From contig CALFXA010000009.1 in the NCBI GenBank assembly GCA_937928015.1, forward strand, positions 1-35,269: a stretch of DNA of 35,269 bases, read 5' to 3'. The DNA comes from an uncultured Anaerolineales bacterium (GTDB taxonomy: Bacteria; Chloroflexota; Anaerolineae; Anaerolineales; Villigracilaceae). The translations under genes were made by a program, and so were the position numbers. Positions 30,887-35,269 of this stretch are shown here, piece by piece. How positions within the stretch are numbered: position 1 is the stretch's first letter; the number at the start of each line of letters is the position of its first letter. The notes below the pieces were generated by a model. It worked only from the letters and a program-made list of their open reading frames with translations. It was not told the DNA's origin and did no database searches.

Positions 30887-33322
30887 ATGTTCCGACCCCG
30901 TTGGCGCAAGGTCGTTCACGACCTGTTTGATAATATTGCCCGCACCCTGCTGGTGGTCTTTTCCATTGCAGTCGGTGTGTTTTCGATTGGCGTGATCTCG
31001 GGCGCGTATGTGATTATCAGTAATGATATGCCCATCACCTATGCGGCCAATGTCCCTGCCAATATCGAGTTGCGTATGGCCAACTTCAGCGACGAGGTGC
31101 TGGCCTCGGTGCGCAACTCCAAGGACGTGGAGGATGCCGAAGCGCGGTACGTTTTCAACGTCCGCGTGCGTGTGCCTGGCACTCAAAAATGGACCACGCT
31201 CGATCTGATGGCGTTCGATGATTTCGAGAAGAACAAGGTCAACCTACATAGCCCTGTGGAAGGAAAATCCATTCCTGAAAAGCACGAGGTGGTGATCGAA
31301 AAGGGCGTGCTCGACGAACTGAATACGGGCGTGGGCGGCGACCTCGAATTTGAGCTGCCCGACGGCACGACGAAGATCCTGCCTGTCGTCGGCATCGTCA
31401 AGGACTCGGCCACGGGGGCAGGCGATTTCCTCGGCTCTGAAACGGCGTACATCACCATGTCCACGCTACCGTCTTTGCAACAACCGCAGGTTTTTAATCG
31501 CATCTACTTAACCGTATCTTCGGGTGGCGACGATCTGGCGCATATCCGTGAGGTGGGCGCAAGCCTGAAGGATAAGCTCGAAAAGGGCGGGGCGCTGGTC
31601 ATCCGTCAGCGATTTTCGGAGACGCACAAGCATCCTCTGGCCGACACGCTCAACGCCGTCCTGGGTATCCTGCTGGCGCTTGGCGTGCTGATTCTGTTCC
31701 TGTCCAGTTCTTTGATCGCCAATACCTTGAGTGCCTTGCTCAATCAGCACCTGCGTTTTATCGGCGTGATGAAGTTGATCGGCGGGCGCAGCCAGCAGGT
31801 CCTGATCATGTACCTGATCTTGATTCTGTCCTTCGGCATCATCGCCCTGCTGATCGCCGTCCCGCTGGGCGGCGTGGGCGCGTACGCGCTAGCCAATTAC
31901 ATAGCCACCACCTTGGGTTTCGATTTGTTGGGCTATCGCGTGGTTCCGCTTTCAGCTTCCATTCAAATTGCGGTGGGATTGCTGGTCCCGTTGATCGCGG
32001 GGATGGCGCCTGTGGTCAACGGCTCGCGCATCACGGTGCTCTCGGCCCTGAGCGGAAACCTGACCGAGGATGAGAAGCCCCACGATGGGCCTGGTCAGAA
32101 ACGCGTCCACTGGATGGACTGGATGCAGGTCCAGTTTACGCATGTGCTGGCCAAACGCGGAATCCATATCCCGCGCCCGTTCGTCATCTCGCTGCGGAAC
32201 ACCTTCCGCCGCCGCAACCGCCTCATGCTGACGCTCTTCACGCTGACGATGGGCGGCGCCATCTTCATCGCGGTCTTCAACGTGCGCGTGACCCTGCACG
32301 ACTACATGGGCATCATCGGAAAATATTTCTCCGCCGATGTGACGCTCGATTTCAATCGCCCCTATCGGTTGCATGAGATCGAGCAGGCTGTCATGCAAGT
32401 GGACGGAGTGACGGGCGTGGAGGGCTGGCAATTCGTCAGTGGCGAGATCCTCGACCCGAACGGCAATGTGCTTGAAAACCTCAACGTATTCGGTCCGCCT
32501 GCCGACAGTCTGCTGGTGCGACCCTTGATGGTGTCGGGCCGTTGGCTACATGCCGATGATGTCCGTGGCCTGGCTTTGAGTGAGTCGGTGCTCAAATATT
32601 ATCCTGACCTGCAGCCTGGTCAGACGATCAAATTGAAGATCAACGGCGATGAACAGGATTGGACCGTGCTGGGCATCTTCAAGTTTATGGACCGTGAGGG
32701 CGTCTTTGCGTACGCGCCATTTGGGTACATTTCAGAAGTGAACAACCTGGCTAATCGTTCTTACTCATTCCGTGTCGTTGCTTCGAGCCACGACCGCGCT
32801 ACACAGGACGCCATGGCCGAGAAGCTGGATGCCTATCTGCGCGACAAGGGCTTCGACTTGCGCCGCTCTGAGGCGGGACACGCCTCGTTGGACACCGCCA
32901 CCGAAAGCCTCGATATCCTCGTGACCTTCCTGCTGATCATGGCAATTCTGACGGCGGTGGTCGGCTCGATGGGGCTGACAGGCACGATGGGCATGAATGT
33001 GCTCGAACGTACGCGCGAGATCGGCATCATGCGCGCCATCGGGGCGGACGACCAGGCCGTGATGCGCACGGTCATCGCCGAGGGCGTGGTCATCGGTGTG
33101 ATCTCGTTCGCGCTGGCCATCGTCCTTTCGATCCCCTTCACTTATATGTTGTCCACCATCGTCAGTCTGGCGGTCTTCCAGACGCCCATTGACGTGGTCT
33201 TTACCTACTCAGGTTACGCCATCTGGCTGGGACTGGTCCTGGCCCTGTCTGCCGTGGCCAGCATCCTGCCTGCCCGCAACGCGGCCAGATTAACCATCCG
33301 CGAAGTATTGGCCTACGAATAA
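30887..33322 (+). CDS. FtsX/MacB-type ABC transporter permease
   Basis: An 811-residue inner-membrane permease with two FtsX-like halves. An N-terminal span (about 18-45) is followed by an extracytoplasmic domain (about 50-255), three helices (about 260-385), a fourth junction and second membrane-proximal span (about 430-470), a second external domain (about 475-665) and three C-terminal helices (about 680-800) ending ILPARNAARLTIREVLAYE, the usual FtsX-family tail. Such permeases work mechanically with LolD/MacB ATPases to extrude or extract molecules rather than import them. Its partner ATPases are the two at 24453 and 25187. Confidence 0.88.
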   Translation: MFRPRWRKVVHDLFDNIARTLLVVFSIAVGVFSIGVISGAYVIISNDMPITYAANVPANIELRMANFSDEVLASVRNSKDVEDAEARYVFNVRVRVPGTQKWTTLDLMAFDDFEKNKVNLHSPVEGKSIPEKHEVVIEKGVLDELNTGVGGDLEFELPDGTTKILPVVGIVKDSATGAGDFLGSETAYITMSTLPSLQQPQVFNRIYLTVSSGGDDLAHIREVGASLKDKLEKGGALVIRQRFSETHKHPLADTLNAVLGILLALGVLILFLSSSLIANTLSALLNQHLRFIGVMKLIGGRSQQVLIMYLILILSFGIIALLIAVPLGGVGAYALANYIATTLGFDLLGYRVVPLSASIQIAVGLLVPLIAGMAPVVNGSRITVLSALSGNLTEDEKPHDGPGQKRVHWMDWMQVQFTHVLAKRGIHIPRPFVISLRNTFRRRNRLMLTLFTLTMGGAIFIAVFNVRVTLHDYMGIIGKYFSADVTLDFNRPYRLHEIEQAVMQVDGVTGVEGWQFVSGEILDPNGNVLENLNVFGPPADSLLVRPLMVSGRWLHADDVRGLALSESVLKYYPDLQPGQTIKLKINGDEQDWTVLGIFKFMDREGVFAYAPFGYISEVNNLANRSYSFRVVASSHDRATQDAMAEKLDAYLRDKGFDLRRSEAGHASLDTATESLDILVTFLLIMAILTAVVGSMGLTGTMGMNVLERTREIGIMRAIGADDQAVMRTVIAEGVVIGVISFALAIVLSIPFTYMLSTIVSLAVFQTPIDVVFTYSGYAIWLGLVLALSAVASILPARNAARLTIREVLAYE

Positions 33323-33350
33323 CGAATCAACCCATTGGGAAGAGGTACCC

Positions 33351-34469
33351 ATGAAAAAACAGAATCCGATTTTCCTGCCCCTGGCCATTTTGGCCTTCCT
33401 CCTCTCGGCTTGCGGATCGCAGCAGGCGACCGCCACACCGTCCGCGGCCACCCCCATTCCTGCCTCCGATGTGATCGCCGAGGCGCACTTTGTCCCCGCC
33501 CGCCACGCCACGCTTTCATTCCTCGCGCGCGGCGGAGTCGCCGAGGTAAACGTCCAGATCGGCGACTCGGTCAAGGCGGGGGATGTGCTGGCCCGTCTCG
33601 ACAGCGCCGCTCCCGCCGAGGCGCAGGTGGTGGAACTGCAACAGGCGTATGACTCGCTCTTGCGTAACGCCAGCGCCGACCATTCCGCCGCCTGGCAGGC
33701 CTACATGAACGCCCAGAAGGTCCGCGAGACCGCCACCAAGAAGTGGAACGACATCAACCTGCGTGACATCGAAAACCGAATCGAGGATCGACAGAAGGAT
33801 GTGGATGATCGCAAGGCCGACCTCGACAAGGCCCAGGCGAACTTCGATGCGGTCAAGGATCGCGGCAAGGATGATTCCAATTACAGGGCCCGCGAAGACG
33901 ATCTCGAACATGCCCAGGCCGATTATGACGAGGCCATCAAGGACCTCGAAACCACCATCCGCGAGCGCGATGTCCCGCGCGCCAACCTTGACGCCGCACT
34001 GGCCGCCGAAGCCGAGACCAAATATCAGTACGAGATCAGCCTCGACGGTCCGAACAAGGACAAGCTGGCGCTGATCAAGGCTCAGTTGGCGTCCGCCCAA
34101 TCTGCGCTGACTAACTACGTCATTACCGCCCCGTTCGACGGGGTCGTGATGGATGTCAACGTGGCAATGGGTGACCAGGCGGGGCCCGAAGCCTACGCCG
34201 TCAAGATCGCCGACACCAGCGCCTGGTATGTCGAAACCAGCGACCTGACCGAGTTGGACGTGGTCAAGATCAGCATGGGACAGTCTGCCACTGTCGTGGC
34301 GGATGCCCTGCCCGAGGTCACCATGCACGGCAAGGTCGAGACCATCTCGCAAGCCTACATCTTGCAGAGTGGCGACATCCTCTACAAGGTCAAGCTCAAG
34401 GTCGAGGATGTGGACCCGCGCGTGCTGTGGGGCATGACCGTTGAGGTCACCTTCCCCTCGGGTAAGTAG
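33351..34469 (+). CDS. HlyD/MacA-like membrane-fusion lipoprotein
   Basis: A 372-residue adaptor. A lipoprotein signal with a perfect lipobox LSAC (cysteine 21) is followed by a Thr/Ser/Pro spacer. A half-lipoyl motif (GGVAEVNVQIGDSVKAGDVLARLD, about 61-84) and a long Glu/Lys/Ala coiled coil (about 88-255) follow, then the second lipoyl half (ITAPFDGVVMDVNVAMGDQ) and a beta-barrel part (ending VLWGMTVEVTFPSGK). Proteins of this type link an ABC permease to the outside or to an outer component. It lies 28 bases after the FtsX permease. Confidence 0.9.
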   Translation: MKKQNPIFLPLAILAFLLSACGSQQATATPSAATPIPASDVIAEAHFVPARHATLSFLARGGVAEVNVQIGDSVKAGDVLARLDSAAPAEAQVVELQQAYDSLLRNASADHSAAWQAYMNAQKVRETATKKWNDINLRDIENRIEDRQKDVDDRKADLDKAQANFDAVKDRGKDDSNYRAREDDLEHAQADYDEAIKDLETTIRERDVPRANLDAALAAEAETKYQYEISLDGPNKDKLALIKAQLASAQSALTNYVITAPFDGVVMDVNVAMGDQAGPEAYAVKIADTSAWYVETSDLTELDVVKISMGQSATVVADALPEVTMHGKVETISQAYILQSGDILYKVKLKVEDVDPRVLWGMTVEVTFPSGK

Positions 34470-34482
34470 AACAATTGTTATA

Positions 34483-34510
34483 TTGAATTTCCGCGAAAGC
34501 GTGCAATAAT
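34483..34510 (+). promoter_or_regulatory. Candidate promoter of the riboswitch array
   Basis: TTGAAT (34483-34488), a 16-bp spacer and AATAAT (34505-34510), placing the transcript start a few bases before the first aptamer. Confidence 0.5.
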
Positions 34511-34518
34511 GAAATTGC

Positions 34519-34600
34519 TCCGATAAAAGGCAAACCCGGGGAAACCCGGCGACGCAAAGTCATGGGTCTACGGTCAATTCGACCAGGATTGCCAGACCGC
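34519..34600 (+). promoter_or_regulatory. c-di-GMP-I (GEMM-I) riboswitch aptamer, copy 1
   Basis: It contains the ordered GEMM-I elements: AAAGGCAAACC (34526-34536), a short hairpin with a GGAAAC loop closed by CCCGG/CCCGG-type pairs, GACGCAAAGTCATGGGTCTA (34551-34570), a variable hairpin GGTC-aattc-GACC, then ATTGCCAGACCGCC, whose TTGCC can pair with GGCAA. GEMM-I RNAs bind cyclic di-GMP; a variant binds cyclic AMP-GMP. This copy and copy 3 share a stretch of more than 20 identical bases. Confidence 0.82.
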
Positions 34601-34684
34601 CGATAAAAGCAAAACCGCCGAAAGACGGCGACGCAGAGCCCGGCATCTAACATCGGAAACAAAACGATCAGGATCGACCGGCCA
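34601..34684 (+). promoter_or_regulatory. c-di-GMP-I-like riboswitch aptamer, copy 2 (divergent)
   Basis: The same order of elements: AAAAGCAAAACC, a GAAA tetraloop hairpin (CCGCC-GAAA-GACGG), GACGCAGAGCCCGG, CATCTAA, a variable hairpin ATCG...CGAT and the tail AGGATCGACCGGCC. It differs at several positions from copies 1 and 3 (GCAGAG for GCAAAG, a different tail), so it may be an inactive or altered-ligand copy. Confidence 0.65.
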
Positions 34685-34685
34685 A

Positions 34686-34772
34686 CCGAAAGGTAAAACC
34701 AGGGAAACCTGGCGACGCAAAGTCATGGGTCTAAAGTTGACGGAAGTCAACCATGACTGCCAGACTGCCGAA
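34686..34772 (+). promoter_or_regulatory. c-di-GMP-I (GEMM-I) riboswitch aptamer, copy 3
   Basis: AAAGGTAAAACC, a hairpin with a GGGAAAC loop, GACGCAAAGTCATGGGTCTA (34714-34733), a GTTGAC-GGAA-GTCAAC hairpin whose outer stem pairs CATGG with CCATG, and the tail TGACTGCCAGACTGCCG. It is the last aptamer before the terminator hairpin and so the likeliest to control it. Confidence 0.82.
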
Positions 34773-34781
34773 GAGTTTTAT

Positions 34782-34819
34782 AGCAGGGATGTCAGCAATG
34801 GCATCCCTGCTCACATTTT
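34782..34819 (+). terminator. Terminator-like hairpin after the riboswitch array
   Basis: A perfect 10-bp stem AGCAGGGATG (34782-34791) and CATCCCTGCT (34802-34811), a 10-nt loop, then CACATTTTC. It may be the expression platform of the aptamers. Confidence 0.7.
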
Positions 34820-34851
34820 CTTGGACCTGAGGCGGGTTCCGTTTCATTGGG

Positions 34852-34857
34852 TATAAT
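34852..34857 (+). promoter_or_regulatory. TATAAT -10 box of ruvB, probable leaderless start
   Basis: A perfect TATAAT 7 nt upstream of the ruvB ATG, with no Shine-Dalgarno sequence between them. No convincing -35 box at 16-18 bp. Confidence 0.6.
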
Positions 34858-34864
34858 CGAACCT

Positions 34865-35260
34865 ATGAGCGAATCCCGCCCCCGCCCCCTCGACCCCGAA
34901 GCCAAGCCCGACGACCGCGTTGACAACGCCCTGCGTCCGCAAAAGCTGGATGACCTGATCGGCCAGGACCAGGTGAAGGAAAATCTGTCCATCCTGATTG
35001 CCGCCGCGCGTGGACGCGGAGAAGCCCTGGATCATGTCCTCTTTTACGGTCCGCCCGGGTTGGGTAAGACCACGCTGGCGCACGTGGTGGCCAACGAGAT
35101 GGGCGTCAACGTCAAGGTGACGGCGGGGCCCGTCATCGAGCGCGCAGGCGACCTGGCGGCCATCCTCACGAATCTGCGCGCGGGCGACGTGCTCTTCATC
35201 GACGAAGTTCATCGTTTGGGCCGTGCCGTGGAAGAGGTGCTGTACCCTGCCCTGGAGGAT
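34865..35260 (+). CDS. ruvB: Holliday junction branch migration ATPase RuvB (N-terminal part)
   Basis: The first 132 codons of ruvB; the reading is cut at 35260 by adapter sequence. RuvB is the hexameric AAA+ motor that with RuvA moves Holliday junctions during recombination repair. Visible features are [19 protein letters not shown], Walker [13 protein letters not shown] (about residues 60-71), the sensor stretch [17 protein letters not shown], and Walker [25 protein letters not shown]. Its length so far matches the usual N-terminal half of the family. It sits downstream of the riboswitch array but also has its own close -10 box. Confidence 0.94.
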
Positions 35261-35269
35261 AGATCGGAA
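35261..35269 (+). other. Illumina adapter start at contig end
   Basis: The last nine bases, AGATCGGAA, are the start of the common Illumina adapter and replace the ruvB sequence, where aromatic/aliphatic residues would be expected after ALED. Confidence 0.85.

Noticed and set aside
34519..34772. Spaced direct repeats resembling a small CRISPR array
   Set aside because: Repeat units are about 80 bases with internal complementary stems and GEMM-I core motifs, so they are riboswitch aptamers; there are no uniform spacers and no cas genes.
34789..34830. A 13-codon frame [13 protein letters not shown] after the riboswitch array
   Set aside because: It lies across the terminator hairpin, is very short, and its apparent upstream purines are part of the stem.

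Overview
The window is a GC-rich bacterial contig, about 60% GC by eye. It looks like a member of the Chloroflexota, probably class Anaerolineae. That placement is inferred from a membrane-arm complex I cluster with two nuoM genes, many soluble GAF-type histidine kinases, secreted proteins with PTATNTP-type Pro/Thr linkers, and promoters whose TATAAT box lies only 6-8 nt before the ATG. Both ends are artificial. Bases 1-48 are Illumina P7 adapter, followed by a 30-base fold-back copy of downstream DNA, and the last 9 bases are the start of an Illumina adapter that cuts ruvB off.

Layout. 81-2954: the tail of a solute-binding protein gene, two permeases and an ATPase of a polyamine/iron-type ABC importer, closed by a strong terminator. 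3034-3995: two overlapping genes for small envelope proteins of unknown function. 4178-13435: nuoA, then nuoH-J-K-L-M-M'-N, that is, every membrane subunit of complex I plus a second NuoM but no peripheral-arm subunit. 13481-15774: an AtpZ/AtpI-like protein, atpB, atpE and a compact fused b-delta gene, so only the membrane (Fo) part of ATP synthase plus the delta C-terminal piece. 15835-17445: a MurE-type ligase. 17516-18112: a GNAT acetyltransferase. 18495-20837: a large secreted protein with a Pro/Thr linker. 20900-24038: an AT-richer, minus-strand accessory block (DHFR-like, DinB-like, GIY-YIG-like and GNAT genes in one overlapping operon with an operator-containing promoter, plus a multi-span membrane protein). 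24453-34469: a signalling-coupled MacAB-like export locus. 34483-34819: three tandem c-di-GMP-I (GEMM-I) riboswitch-like aptamers and a terminator. 34865-35260: the start of ruvB.

How the genes work together. The nuo and atp genes together supply the proton-conducting membrane parts of two respiratory machines; their catalytic peripheral subunits must be encoded elsewhere. The second NuoM has lost the lysine in the middle of the membrane channel, and NuoL carries an apparent 27-residue insertion in its lateral-helix region, which together suggest an enlarged '2M'-type complex I. The most unusual system is 24453-34469. Two LolD/MacB-type ATPases (one fused to a cyclic-nucleotide-binding domain and with an altered signature motif), an FtsX-type permease and a lipoprotein membrane-fusion subunit are interleaved with three soluble two-component proteins (REC-GAF-kinase, lone REC, GAF-GAF-kinase-REC). 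None has a DNA-binding output, which suggests that transport itself is the output. The c-di-GMP-like riboswitch array lies directly downstream, ahead of ruvB.

I saw no tRNA, rRNA, CRISPR array or insertion sequence. Functions are assigned from motifs read by eye; no database search was possible.
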